From Burkholderia humptydooensis (GTDB lineage: Bacteria > Pseudomonadota > Gammaproteobacteria > Burkholderiales > Burkholderiaceae): a stretch of DNA of 64,000 nt. Below, in pieces: positions 38,748 through 50,099 of this stretch (position 1 is the stretch's first letter; every line of letters begins with the position of its first letter). The stretch is from assembly GCF_001513745.1 (NCBI RefSeq), contig NZ_CP013380.1:3224001-3288000 (forward strand), read 5' to 3'. Both the position numbers and the translations under genes were made by a program. Below the pieces are notes generated by a model, which did no database searches, had not been told where the DNA came from, and was given only the letters and a program-made list of their open reading frames with translations.

Positions 38748-38808
38748 CGCATTGCCGCGGCCGCGCCGCGCCACTCCACTCTCAACCCTCGTCACCGACT
38801 TTCGCCGC

Positions 38809-39255
38809 ATGAAACTCGATCTGAAGATTCTCGACGCGCGCATGCGCGACTACCTGCCGAAATACGCGACGACGGGCAGCGCGGGCCTCGACCTGCGCGC
38901 GTGCCTCGACGCGCCCGTCACGCTGAAGCCGGGCGACACGGCGCTCGTGCCGACGGGCCTCGCGATCCATCTCGCCGATCCCGGCCATGCGGCGCTGATC
39001 CTGCCGCGCTCGGGCCTCGGCCACAAGCACGGCATCGTGCTCGGCAACCTCGTCGGCCTCATCGATTCGGACTACCAGGGCGAGCTGATGATCTCGACGT
39101 GGAACCGCGGCCAGACCGAGTTCGTGCTGAACCCGTTCGAGCGCCTCGCGCAGCTCGTGATCGTGCCGGTCGTGCAGGCGACGTTCAACGTCGTCGACGA
39201 CTTCGCGCAAAGCGAGCGCGGCGCGGGCGGCTTCGGCAGCACCGGCCGCCACTGA
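38809..39255 (+). CDS. dut: dUTP pyrophosphatase
   Basis: 148 residues, ATG at 38809. The five trimer motifs are visible: [39 protein letters not shown] and [10 protein letters not shown] at the C-terminus. It removes dUTP and supplies dUMP. It converges with the COG4705-type membrane gene. Confidence 0.95.
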   Translation: MKLDLKILDARMRDYLPKYATTGSAGLDLRACLDAPVTLKPGDTALVPTGLAIHLADPGHAALILPRSGLGHKHGIVLGNLVGLIDSDYQGELMISTWNRGQTEFVLNPFERLAQLVIVPVVQATFNVVDDFAQSERGAGGFGSTGRH

Positions 39256-39261
39256 CCGGCC

Positions 39262-39299
39262 GCGTGCGGGGCCTCGCCTGGTCCGGCTGCCCCGCACGC
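39262..39299. repeat. Stem-loop between dut and the convergent membrane gene
   Basis: GCGTGCGGGGC (39262-39272) pairs perfectly with GCCCCGCACGC (39289-39299) around 16 nt. There is no T-run on either side, so it may stabilise RNA ends or help termination rather than be a complete intrinsic terminator. Confidence 0.5.
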
Positions 39300-39338
39300 T
39301 CGCCCGCCGCCTCATTCCCGTTTCCGTCGGGCCGCCGC

Positions 39339-40142
39339 TCAATCCTCGAGCGCGGCGCGTTCCTCCCAGCCGACGCGCGGCTGCCGCGCCACGTTCGCCG
39401 CCCGCTCCCGCTTCTGCCGCTTCGCTTCGCCGGCGCTCGCATAAATCACGAGCGCGATCAGCACGCCCGCGAGAATCGCCGACGAGCCGACGGTGCCGAA
39501 GCCGAGTCCGCCCTTCGCGACGGGCTTCGTCAACAGATCGCCGACCGTCGCGCCGAACGGCCGCGTGAGCACGAACGCCGCCCAGAACAGGAACACCTTC
39601 GACACGTTCGTGAAGTACGCGGCAAGCACGATCACCGCGAGCAGGCCGCCGATCAGGAACGCGCCGCCCGCGAAGCCGAGGCCCGAGCTGTCGGCGAGAA
39701 AATCGCCGAGCGCAGTGCCGAGCGTGTTCGAGAACAGAATCGCGATCCAGTAGAGCACCTCGACCTTGCGCGTGCGAATCTCGGTCACGGCGAGCGATTC
39801 GCCCTGCAGGCGCCACACCGCGAAGATCGTCAGCAGGATCGCGATGAGGATGCCCGAGCCCGCCGCATAGCCGAGGCCGAGCGAGCGGTCCATGAAGTCG
39901 GACATCGTCGTGCCGGCCGTGCTCGTCGCGACGATCACCGCCCAGTAGATCGCCGGGCGGTAGCGCGTCGTCGCGAGCTGCGCGGCGAGCGTGACGATGA
40001 AGAACGAGAACAGGATCAGCGAGCTGTACGCGTAGCCGACGTCGAGCGTCATCGACAGCAGATCGCCACCGGTTTCACCGAGCGTCGTCGCGCAGATCTT
40101 CATTACCCAGAATGCGAGCGTGATCGCAGGGAGTTTGTTCAT
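39339..40142 (-). CDS. COG4705-type membrane protein with internal repeats
   Basis: 267 residues from the ATG at 40142 (GAGAGG upstream); the longer frame upstream has no homology. About eight membrane helices carry four copies of a related motif: ATTLGETGGDLLS, TTMSDFMDRSLGLGYAAG, LGTALGDFLADSSGLGFAGG and FGATVGDLLTKPVAKGGLGFG. Each has Gly/Thr before a conserved Asp, so the protein looks like an internally duplicated transporter whose acidic residues face a central path. The substrate is unknown; the family is usually called membrane-anchored protein. Confidence 0.75.
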   Translation of the reverse strand: MNKLPAITLAFWVMKICATTLGETGGDLLSMTLDVGYAYSSLILFSFFIVTLAAQLATTRYRPAIYWAVIVATSTAGTTMSDFMDRSLGLGYAAGSGILIAILLTIFAVWRLQGESLAVTEIRTRKVEVLYWIAILFSNTLGTALGDFLADSSGLGFAGGAFLIGGLLAVIVLAAYFTNVSKVFLFWAAFVLTRPFGATVGDLLTKPVAKGGLGFGTVGSSAILAGVLIALVIYASAGEAKRQKRERAANVARQPRVGWEERAALED

Positions 40143-40277
40143 GCGAGCCTCTCGAAGGAATTCGGAACAGTTCATTCGCCGCAATGCGGCACGAGACCCG
40201 AATGCTAGAGAACGGTCGCTTAAGAGAGTGTTAACCCGCATGCGCGGTGCGCGAACATGCCGGTTCCAGCATGCGCG

Positions 40278-41012
40278 TTATTGCTGCCTGCGCAGGATTC
40301 CCTCAGGATTCGCGCCCAGGATGAAACAATCACGCGCCGACACGACAAGATAGTCGCCGAGACGCCGCACGTCGAGATCGCACACGCCGTCCGACGCCGG
40401 CATGCGCGACAGCTTCGCTTCGTCACCCGACACGGGCCGCATCCGCAGCAGCATCTCGACGCGCGACTGCGCGCCGCCCGCGCCGCCGCCTGCAAACGAA
40501 TAGCTGATGCGATCGCCGTGCACGATGAGCCGACGCGCGCCCGCGCTGCTGCGCCAGCGGCCGTCCCACGCGGACGGCGGCGCGGGTTTCGTCGCCTGCC
40601 GCAGATGCGAGCGCACGAGCCATCCGGACGTCTCGGCGCCCGCGCCGTCGATGTACGTCGCATGCACCATCCCGCCCTGCCACATATCGCCTTCCGCCGT
40701 TTCGCTGACGACGACCTCGCGCCCCTTCGCGACGTAATGGCCGCTGTTCGTGAAGTGGAACGACGCGCCTTGCGCATCTGGCTCGCGCGTGAAGAACGGA
40801 GTCTTCGGCGCCTGCACGCTCGCGAGCCAGGGTGTCGTGTCGAGGGGCGGAACAGCGGAGCTGCTCGACGCCGCGAACGCCGCGCCAAACGGGCCGGCGA
40901 GCGCGCCCAGCGCAGCCAGCACCGTGCGCTTCTTCATGCGCACGAGCCTGCTCGCCCGCGCGGCCGTCGCGGGGGCGACATCGGATGCGTCGCTCGTCTT
41001 TCTCGTCGTCAT
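40278..41012 (-). CDS. Exported protein of unknown function, coupled to the permease
   Basis: There are two plausible starts. The ATG at 41012 overlaps the permease stop by 4 bp (ATGA) and gives 244 residues. The ATG at 40937 gives 219 residues beginning with a clean signal peptide (MKKRTVLAALGALAGPFGAAFA). With the first start the signal would carry a 25-residue N-extension. The mature part has SGHYVAKGREVVVSE, GGMVHATYIDG and a C-terminal MPASDGVCDLDVRRLGDYLV with DCFILG. I do not recognise the family. Two Cys near the end could form a disulfide. It is probably periplasmic. Confidence 0.65.
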   Translation of the reverse strand: MTTRKTSDASDVAPATAARASRLVRMKKRTVLAALGALAGPFGAAFAASSSSAVPPLDTTPWLASVQAPKTPFFTREPDAQGASFHFTNSGHYVAKGREVVVSETAEGDMWQGGMVHATYIDGAGAETSGWLVRSHLRQATKPAPPSAWDGRWRSSAGARRLIVHGDRISYSFAGGGAGGAQSRVEMLLRMRPVSGDEAKLSRMPASDGVCDLDVRRLGDYLVVSARDCFILGANPEGILRRQQ

Positions 41013-42400
41013 GCTGTCTCTCGCCAGATGTGCCGCGCGCGGTAATGCAGCCGATAGGCGAGCGTCAGCAGCACGATGAACGCAACGCCGACCATCATCG
41101 TCATTCTGAACTCGCGCGTGAACGCAGTCGTCACGAGCACCGCGCCGACGAGCGCCACGCCCGCCAGGCTGCCCGCCGGATGCAGCCACATGCGAAACGC
41201 GGGTGCGGGGCCACGATAGCGTGCGCGAAAGCACAGATGCGTGACGAAGATCATCAACCACGTGAACAACGCGCCGAACATCGCGATCGCCATCAGCAGC
41301 GTGAACGCGGTCTCCGGATACAGCGCGACCAGCACGGCCGCTACCGCGACGCCGCTCGACGACACGACGAGCGCCGCCAGCGGCACGCCGTTCGCGCCGA
41401 CGCGCCCGAACATCGCGGGCGCGAGCCGCGCGCGCGACAGGCTGAACATCATCCGCGTCGTCACGTACAACTGGCTGTTCATCGCGGACAGCGCGGCGAC
41501 GAGCACGACGAAATTGATGACGCCCGCCGCATACGGCACGTGTGTCGCGGCCATCACCTTGACGAACGGGCTTTCGTCGGTGCCGGCCTGCGTCCACGGC
41601 ACGATCGCGAGCATCAGCGCGAGCGTGAGCAGATAGAACAGCACGAGGCGGAACACGGTCGATCGAAACGCGCGCGACACCGCGCGCTGCGGATCGCGCG
41701 CCTCGCCCGCCGCGATCGCGACCGTTTCGATGCTCATATAGCTGAAAATCGCGACGATCACCGCGACCCACGCGCCCGAGAAGCCTTTCGGGAAGAAGCC
41801 GCCGTGCGCCGAATAATTCGCGAATCCGATGCCGGACGACGCGGGCGCCGTTGCGACAAAGTACGCGCCGAGCGCGATGAACATGACGATCGCGGCGATC
41901 TTCAGCATCGAGAACACGTATTCGACGACGCCGTAGAGCGTGACGCTCGTCATGTTGACCACGATCAGCGCGGCCGAAAAGCCGACGACCCAATACCAGC
42001 CGGGCACGCCCGGATACCAGTACTTCATGAAGACGGCGATCGCACTCACCTCGGTGCCGACCGCGAACACGACGGCCGACCAGTATGCATAGCGGACGAG
42101 AAATCCCGCGAGCGGGCCGACGTAGTGCTCGGCATACGCGCCGAACGACCCGGACGTCGGATGCGCGACGGTCATCTCCGCGAGCGCGCCCATCAGCAGC
42201 AGCGCGATCAGCGCGCCGATCGCATATGACACCAGCACGCCCGGCCCCGCTAGCCCGATCGCGAAGCCGCTGCCCAGAAAGAGGCCTGTTCCGATCGCGC
42301 CTCCGATCGCGATCATCGCCATCTGAGCCGACGAGAGCCCGCGCCGCAGGCCCTTCTCGCGTTCGACGATCAAGTCGAACGTCCGTTGTTGTTGTGTCAA
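41009..42400 (-). CDS. Amino-acid permease, APC superfamily
   Basis: 463 residues with about twelve membrane helices. The motif MIAIGGAIGTGLFLGSGFAI near residue 30 is the substrate-backbone binding helix of the AAT group (LysP/CycA/GabP-like), and FSYMSIETVAIAAGEARDP is the consensus helix 6 to loop region. It imports an amino acid by proton symport; the specificity cannot be decided from sequence. It is translationally coupled to the downstream exported protein. Confidence 0.88.
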   Translation of the reverse strand: MTQQQRTFDLIVEREKGLRRGLSSAQMAMIAIGGAIGTGLFLGSGFAIGLAGPGVLVSYAIGALIALLLMGALAEMTVAHPTSGSFGAYAEHYVGPLAGFLVRYAYWSAVVFAVGTEVSAIAVFMKYWYPGVPGWYWVVGFSAALIVVNMTSVTLYGVVEYVFSMLKIAAIVMFIALGAYFVATAPASSGIGFANYSAHGGFFPKGFSGAWVAVIVAIFSYMSIETVAIAAGEARDPQRAVSRAFRSTVFRLVLFYLLTLALMLAIVPWTQAGTDESPFVKVMAATHVPYAAGVINFVVLVAALSAMNSQLYVTTRMMFSLSRARLAPAMFGRVGANGVPLAALVVSSSGVAVAAVLVALYPETAFTLLMAIAMFGALFTWLMIFVTHLCFRARYRGPAPAFRMWLHPAGSLAGVALVGAVLVTTAFTREFRMTMMVGVAFIVLLTLAYRLHYRARHIWRETA

Positions 42401-42499
42401 ACCAGACTCCTGCTTCCGTACCTATTATCTGCCGCAAATAAAGCGAAACGGCGCGGAAGACTTCCCGCGCCGTTCATGCGAAACGTTTTGAACCTGCGA

Positions 42500-44796
<2,297 letters not shown>

Positions 44797-44800
<4 letters not shown>

Positions 44801-45111
44801 GCTTCCTCCATCACGCACTGCAGCGGATGCCCGGCCTGCCGCGCATGGGTAACGACTTGCTCGACTTTGGTCGACGCGATGTCTCGCGTATAGACCCCAC
44901 AAACCCCCCGCCCTTCGCGATGCACCTTCAGCATAATCTGTGTGGCCGTCTCGCGATCTTTCCTGAAATACTCCTGCACGATCATCACCACGAATTCCAT
45001 TGGCGTGAAGTCGTCGTTCAGGAGCACCACCTTGTACATCGAAGGCGGCTTGAGCTTCTGTTCCTTGCGTTCCAGGACGGTGCTGTCCTGCTTGTCCGGG
45101 ATAATCGCCAT
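44797..45111 (-). CDS. clpS: ClpA adaptor protein ClpS
   Basis: 104 residues. The N-degron binding site is in [19 protein letters not shown] and the helix with [36 protein letters not shown] closes the fold. It delivers proteins with destabilising N-termini to ClpAP. It is first in the clpS-clpA operon. Confidence 0.95.
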
Positions 45112-45211
45112 ACACCCATTCTAAACAACTCGGACAGGCCCGCAATCCTGTCATTAACCGACTGACCAGCCGGCGCCCTCCCCGGCTCCCGACGTGCGGC
45201 AGCGTCCCTCT

Positions 45212-45257
45212 CACATCGAACGGGAGCCGGCTGCGGGGCCGGCTCCCGTTCGATGTG
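45212..45257. repeat. Perfect 46-nt hairpin between clpS and csp
   Basis: A 20-bp arm at 45212-45231 is exactly complementary to 45238-45257 around the 6-nt loop TGCGGG. The core GGGAGCCGGC and its complement are GC-rich. No T-run follows, so it is not a standard terminator. It lies about 100 bp upstream of clpS on one side and 255 bp upstream of the csp promoter on the other. Confidence 0.85.
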
Positions 45258-45466
45258 CAAGCATGCGGCATGCCACCCGCGCACCATGCATGGATCGAGT
45301 ATCCCACAACGCGCACGACCTCGAACGCGCGTCACTCGAGCCTGGTATGTGCGACGATTATGCGACTTTTCAAGCCCCCTCGCTCGCTCCGATGCTGCAA
45401 AGCAAAGCGGGATAAACCCTGAAAATGGGTTCTTTACAACGTCCCCGTATACGTCTAAAAATTTTC

Positions 45467-45640
45467 TTGACACTCAATTAAAGAGCGCCAACAATCAAGC
45501 TGGCACTTTTTTCAATTTGTCTTTGACAAATGAAAGAGGCCGAGGTGAGCTTGTGAGGGGGGAACGGCTGCGTATGCAGGTCGTTTAGCTTTTCGAGCGT
45601 GCTCGTTGTAAGTAGCGACTGTGTGACAGGGGAAGTAGGT
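45467..45640 (+). promoter_or_regulatory. csp promoter and long 5' leader
   Basis: TTGACA (45467-45472), a 17-bp spacer and AACAAT (45490-45495) put the start near 45502, leaving a leader of about 139 nt, as in cspA-type genes where the leader refolds in the cold. It contains ATTTGTC (45515-45521) and GACAAAT (45525-45531), a perfect 7-bp stem. A second possible promoter is TTTACA-N17-TAAAAA at 45433-45461. Confidence 0.65.
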
Positions 45641-45844
45641 ATGGCAACTGGTATTGTCAAATGGTTCAATGACGCGAAGGGCTTCGGTTTCATCACGCCC
45701 GACGAAGGCGGCGAAGATCTGTTTGCACATTTCTCGGCGATCAACATGCAGGGCTTCAAGACCCTGAAGGAAGGCCAAAAGGTCAGCTTCGAGGTAGTGC
45801 AAGGCCCGAAGGGTAAGCAAGCGTCGAACATCCAAGCTGCTTGA
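45641..45844 (+). CDS. Cold-shock family protein (CspA-like)
   Basis: 67 residues, ATG at 45641 after GGGGAAGTAGGT. The single cold-shock domain has RNP1 KGFGFI and RNP2 LFAHFS and spans the entire protein ([12 protein letters not shown] to [11 protein letters not shown]). It binds single-stranded RNA and melts secondary structure. Upstream GTG or TTG starts in the same frame are inside the leader and are not credible. Confidence 0.95.
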   Translation: MATGIVKWFNDAKGFGFITPDEGGEDLFAHFSAINMQGFKTLKEGQKVSFEVVQGPKGKQASNIQAA

Positions 45845-45865
45845 GGGCCGTCTGGATCAGAAATG

Positions 45866-45894
45866 AAAACCCGGCTTCCAGCCGGGTTTTTTTC
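45866..45894. terminator. Bidirectional terminator between csp and the multicopper oxidase
   Basis: ACCCGGC (45869-45875) pairs with GCCGGGT (45881-45887) around TTCCA; seven T follow on plus and TTTTCATTTC on minus, so it can close both convergent genes. Confidence 0.88.
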
Positions 45895-45967
45895 GCCCGC
45901 CCGCGCAGCGCCCGAGCGTCGCAGCGAGCACGCGCATGCGCTCGCCCTCCCTTGGCCGCCGCCCATT

Positions 45968-47578
45968 TCAAACGACTTTCAGCGTTCCCATCATCCCGAG
46001 ATCCTCGTGCTCGAGGATGTGGCAGTGGAACATCCGCTCGCCGCGCTCCGTCTGTGTCGTGACAATCCGCACACGCTCGCCCTTCCGAACGTTCACCGTG
46101 TCGCGCCACGCGCGATAAGGCTCGGGCATCGTCTTTCCGTCGAGCTCGCGCTCGACGACCTGGAATTGCGTGCCGTGCAGATGGAACGGATGGTCCATGT
46201 CGGTTTCGTTGCGAATCGTCCACGATTCGACGTCGCCGCGCCGGCTCGTCAACGTCGCGCGATGCGGCTCGAACGTCGTGCCGTTCACCATGAAGCGCAT
46301 GCCGGCCGGTCGGCCCCGCGCGTCCGCGCGCATCATCGCGGCCATGTCCATCTGCTCGCCGAACACGACTTCCTTGCGCGCAACCGGCTCGCCGAGCGCG
46401 GGCACCGCGCGCAGCCGATCGGGCAACGCGCGCGGAGCGGCGGGCTCGAATGCGACGTCGGCAAGCGGCAGCGCGGGATCGGGCGGCAGGCTGCCGTGCG
46501 CGGCATCCGACATCGCCATCTTGCCGCGCTCGTACTCGAGCGCCATCAGCGCCGCGCGCGACGCACGGTCGCCCGCGCGCACGACGAGCTCGGCGCGCTC
46601 GCCCGGCGCGAGCAACAGCGACGTCACGTCGCGCGGCGCGTCGAACAGGCCGCCGTCGGTGCCGACGTGCGCGAACGCGCGCCCGTCGTCGAACGCAATG
46701 CGCAGATAGCGCGCGCTGCATGCATTCCATACGCGCCAGCGCTCGTCGCCAGTGAGCGAAATGCGCGGCCGCCGCGCACCGTTGACGAGCACGAACTGAC
46801 CTTGGCGACCGTTCATCCAGTCCATCATGTCGTTCGGCGCAATCGCGCCGTCGCGCGCCAGCTTCAGGTCGGACACGAACAGATGCCGCTCGGGCCAGCC
46901 GGCGAGCGGGTCGTCGGCCGCGCGCACGACGAACGGCCCCGCGAGCCCGCGAAATACCTGCTCGGCTGTCGCCATGTGCGGATGCGGGTGATACCAGTAC
47001 GTGCCCGCGCTCCCCTTCGGCAGCGTGAAGCGATAGACGCGCGTCGCGCCCGGCGCGACGAGATCGGACGGATTGCCGTCCTGGTCGGGCGGCACGGGCA
47101 AACCGTGCCAGTGGATCGTCGACGGCTGCGGCAGCCGGTTGACGAAGCGGATCTCGACCGTATCGCCTTCGCGCACGTCGATGAGCGGGCCGACCGCGGG
47201 CCCGTGCGCGCCCGCGCCGAACTGCCAGAACGTCGTCGCTGCGACGCCCGGCAAGAGCGCGCGCGCAACGGGCTGCGCGACGAGCGTCGCGCGGAACGCG
47301 CCCGGCTCGCGGCTCTCGTTCGCGAGCACGCGCAGCGCGGCGAGCGGCGCGCCCGCGGGCAGCGCGTCGGCGGCCGCGAGCGCGGCCGGCGCCGCCGGCT
47401 TGCCGTGCCGCGCGCGAGCCGGCGCGGGCGACATGTCCGGCATGTCGTCCATCCCCTCCATGCCTTTCATGCCATCCATCGCGTGGCCCGCGGCGAACGC
47501 GCCGCGCGCAAAGAGCGACGCCGCGGCGGCCGCGAGCGCGCTTGAGAGAAAGTGTCTGCGCAACATCGATCGATTCAT
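45968..47578 (-). CDS. Multicopper oxidase with Tat signal
   Basis: 536 residues from the ATG at 47578. The N-terminus has twin arginine (RRHFLSSALAAAAASLF) and cleavage near AFA-AGHA, then a Met-rich segment MDGMKGMEGMDDMPDMS that may bind Cu(I). Copper ligands are HWHG (156-159), HPHPH (197-201), HPFHLHG and HCHILEHEDLGMM near the C-terminus, covering type 1, 2 and 3 sites. It probably oxidises Cu(I) or phenolics in the periplasm, as CueO/CopA-type proteins do. It is not clustered with the copC at 9.8 kb. Confidence 0.88.
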   Translation of the reverse strand: MNRSMLRRHFLSSALAAAAASLFARGAFAAGHAMDGMKGMEGMDDMPDMSPAPARARHGKPAAPAALAAADALPAGAPLAALRVLANESREPGAFRATLVAQPVARALLPGVAATTFWQFGAGAHGPAVGPLIDVREGDTVEIRFVNRLPQPSTIHWHGLPVPPDQDGNPSDLVAPGATRVYRFTLPKGSAGTYWYHPHPHMATAEQVFRGLAGPFVVRAADDPLAGWPERHLFVSDLKLARDGAIAPNDMMDWMNGRQGQFVLVNGARRPRISLTGDERWRVWNACSARYLRIAFDDGRAFAHVGTDGGLFDAPRDVTSLLLAPGERAELVVRAGDRASRAALMALEYERGKMAMSDAAHGSLPPDPALPLADVAFEPAAPRALPDRLRAVPALGEPVARKEVVFGEQMDMAAMMRADARGRPAGMRFMVNGTTFEPHRATLTSRRGDVESWTIRNETDMDHPFHLHGTQFQVVERELDGKTMPEPYRAWRDTVNVRKGERVRIVTTQTERGERMFHCHILEHEDLGMMGTLKVV

Positions 47579-47676
47579 CCCTGTGTCGCCGAAACGGAAA
47601 TTCCGACGATACACCAGTCGGCGCGCGCACTGCGCGCCGCTTTGCTGACAACGCGCACGCGCCGCACCAAAACGAA

Positions 47677-47709
47677 ACACCCCGGCGGGCACGCGGCCCG
47701 CCGGGGTGT
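47677..47709 (-). terminator. Intrinsic terminator of icd
   Basis: A perfect 14-bp stem (47677-47690 with 47696-47709, loop ACGCG) is followed on the minus strand by TTTCGTTTTGG, 28 bp after the icd stop. Confidence 0.85.
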
Positions 47710-47736
47710 CGCTCGACATCGGCTACACCGACGCGC

Positions 47737-48996
47737 TTACTGCATGTTTTCGATCAGCACCTGACCGAAACCCGAGCACGACACTTGCGTCGCGCCTTCC
47801 ATCAGGCGCGCGAAGTCGTACGTGACGCGCTTCTGCTGGATCGACTTTTCCATCGCGGCAATGATGACGTCGGCCGCTTCGGTCCAGCCGAGGTGGCGCA
47901 GCATCATTTCGGCCGACAGGATTTCCGAACCCGGGTTCACGTAATCCTTGCCCGCGTACTTCGGCGCCGTGCCGTGCGTGGCTTCGAACATCGCGACCGA
48001 ATCCGACAGGTTCGCGCCCGGCGCGATGCCGATGCCGCCGACTTGCGCGGCGAGCGCATCCGAGATGTAGTCGCCGTTCAGGTTCAGCGTCGCGATCACG
48101 TCGTACTCGGCCGGACGCAGCAGGATCTGCTGCAGGAACGCGTCGGCGATCGAATCCTTGATCACGATCTCGCCGCCCGTCTTCGGGTTCTTGACGCGCA
48201 TCCACGGGCCGCCGTCGATCAGCTCGGCGCCGAATTCCTTCTGCGCGAGCGCGTAGCCGGCGTCACGGAACAGGCCTTCCGTGAACTTCATGATGTTGCC
48301 CTTGTGCACGAGCGTGACCGACTTGCGGTTGTTGTCGATCGCGTACTGGATCGCCTTGCGCACGAGACGCTCGGTGCCTTCCGTCGACACGGGCTTGATG
48401 CCGATGCCCGACGTTTCCGGGAAGCGGATCTTCTTCACGCCCATCTCGTCCTGCAGGAACTTGATGAGCTTCTTCGCCTGCTCGGATTCGGCAGCCCATT
48501 CGATGCCGGCGTAGATGTCTTCCGAGTTCTCGCGGAAGATCACCATGTCGGTCTTTTCCGGCGCGCGCACCGGCGACGGCACGCCCTTGAAGTACTGGAC
48601 CGGGCGCAGGCAGACGTACAGGTCGAGATCCTGGCGCAGCGCGACGTTCAGCGAGCGGATGCCGCCGCCGACCGGGGTCGTGAGCGGCCCCTTGATCGAC
48701 ACGACGTATTCCTTCAGCACCTGCAGCGTCTCTTCCGGCAGCCACACGTCCGGGCCGTAGATCTTCGTCGCCTTCTCGCCGGCGTAGATCTCCATCCAGT
48801 GGATCTTCTTCTTGCCGCCATACGCCTTCTCGACCGCCGCGTCGACGACCTTGATCATCACCGGCGTGATGTCGAAGCCCGTGCCGTCGCCCTCGATGTA
48901 AGGGATGATCGGCTGATCGGAAACGTTGAGCGAGAAATCCTTGTTGACGGTGATCTTGTCACCGCCTTCCGGGACCTTGATGTGCTGATACGGCAT
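47737..48996 (-). CDS. icd: Isocitrate dehydrogenase (NADP+)
   Basis: 419 residues, ATG at 48996 after TGGAG. Substrate and metal motifs are [44 protein letters not shown] (with the regulatory Ser region), [13 protein letters not shown], and the NADP loop [19 protein letters not shown]. It converts isocitrate to 2-oxoglutarate in the TCA cycle. It is a single-gene transcript ending at a strong terminator, and its promoter region contains a TCTTATATAAGA palindrome. Confidence 0.95.
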   Translation of the reverse strand: MPYQHIKVPEGGDKITVNKDFSLNVSDQPIIPYIEGDGTGFDITPVMIKVVDAAVEKAYGGKKKIHWMEIYAGEKATKIYGPDVWLPEETLQVLKEYVVSIKGPLTTPVGGGIRSLNVALRQDLDLYVCLRPVQYFKGVPSPVRAPEKTDMVIFRENSEDIYAGIEWAAESEQAKKLIKFLQDEMGVKKIRFPETSGIGIKPVSTEGTERLVRKAIQYAIDNNRKSVTLVHKGNIMKFTEGLFRDAGYALAQKEFGAELIDGGPWMRVKNPKTGGEIVIKDSIADAFLQQILLRPAEYDVIATLNLNGDYISDALAAQVGGIGIAPGANLSDSVAMFEATHGTAPKYAGKDYVNPGSEILSAEMMLRHLGWTEAADVIIAAMEKSIQQKRVTYDFARLMEGATQVSCSGFGQVLIENMQ

Positions 48997-49146
48997 GATC
49001 GACTCCAGTGATATGGCTGGGCTGGTGGGTATCTGGTTGTGCGCGGCCGGGCGCGCGCGGCGCCGGCCCTGCGTCCGCGACGGCGAGCCGCTATTCTAGC
49101 GCTCTCGCGGCGCAAGGCGGCGCGAATCCGGTGCGCGGGACTCGCG

Positions 49147-49173
49147 CAAGTCTTATATAAGACAAAAGACTTG
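49147..49173. promoter_or_regulatory. Palindromic operator between icd and rluE
   Basis: GTCTTATATAAGAC (49150-49163) is a perfect 14-bp palindrome. CAAGTCTT (49147-49154) and AAGACTTG (49166-49173) form a second, overlapping inverted repeat. It lies 151 bp upstream of the icd start and about 90 bp before the rluE-type start. From memory similar TTATATAA palindromes precede TCA-cycle genes in betaproteobacteria; the regulator is not identified here. Confidence 0.6.
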
Positions 49174-49260
49174 CCGTTCCGTATTATGCATTAAGATTCC
49201 GCCATTTGCCATAGAACGCGGCCCGCGTCGCGCCGCCCGTCCCCTCGCGAGCCTTGCCTC

Positions 49261-49839
49261 ATGCGCCTCATCGCCCTCAACAAGCCGTTCGGCACGATCT
49301 GCCAGTTCTCCCCGCACGAAACCCGCGCGTCGCTCGGCGACTGGGTGAAGACGCCCGATGTCTACCCGGCGGGCCGCCTCGACGCCGACAGCGAGGGGCT
49401 GCTTCTGCTCACCGACGACGGCGCGCTGCAGGCGAAGATCGCCGAGCCGCGCCACAAGCTCGTCAAACGCTACTGGGCGCAGGTCGAGGGCGCGCCGGAC
49501 GCGGCCGCGCTCGCGGCGCTCGAGCGCGGCGTCGATCTCGGCGACTACGTGAGCCGCCCGTGCCGCGCGCGCTTCGTCACGCCGCCCGAGACGCTCTGGC
49601 CGCGCAACCCGCCGGTCCGCTACCGCGCGGCGATCCCGACGACCTGGATCGAGCTCGAGATCGCCGAGGGCAAGAACCGCCAGGTGCGGCGAATGACCGC
49701 GGCCGTCGGTTTCCCGACGCTGCGTCTCATCCGCGTCGGCATCGGCGCGCTCGACGTGTTCGCGCTCGGCCTGTCGCCCGGCGAGACCCGCGAGTTGCCG
49801 CCGCGCGCGCCGTGGGAGCGCGCAAAGCGGCCCGGATGA
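49261..49839 (+). CDS. rluE: RluE-type 23S rRNA pseudouridine synthase
   Basis: 192 residues, no S4 domain. LIALNKPFGTICQFSPH, the catalytic Asp in YPAGRLDADSEGLLLLTDDG, KRYWAQVEGAP and KNRQVRRMTAAVGFPTLRLIR are characteristic of RluE, which modifies U2457 of 23S rRNA. It is divergent from icd. No close downstream gene follows in the same transcript. Confidence 0.88.
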   Translation: MRLIALNKPFGTICQFSPHETRASLGDWVKTPDVYPAGRLDADSEGLLLLTDDGALQAKIAEPRHKLVKRYWAQVEGAPDAAALAALERGVDLGDYVSRPCRARFVTPPETLWPRNPPVRYRAAIPTTWIELEIAEGKNRQVRRMTAAVGFPTLRLIRVGIGALDVFALGLSPGETRELPPRAPWERAKRPG

Positions 49840-50099
49840 CAATCCAGTGGCGCGTTTCATCACACGTCAACCGACTGCGAACCCGACGCGTTAAACCACG
49901 CAGATGCCACTCCCAGCTATCCGGCATTGGCGTCCGAACCGCGCTCCCGTCGCTCGAGCGACACCCCGCGAACCGGCCGCCCGCAGCGCGAAGAGATTTT
50001 TCTCGATGCGTCTGTCAACCGAAAGGTGGATGGCACGTTAGACGACATGACTCCTATGCCGGGTCATTTGGTTAATTAACTAAAGCTGAGGAACACAAC

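Noticed and set aside
45212..45257. 46-nt hairpin as an intrinsic terminator of clpS or csp
   Set aside because: It lies upstream of both genes and has no T-run on either strand.
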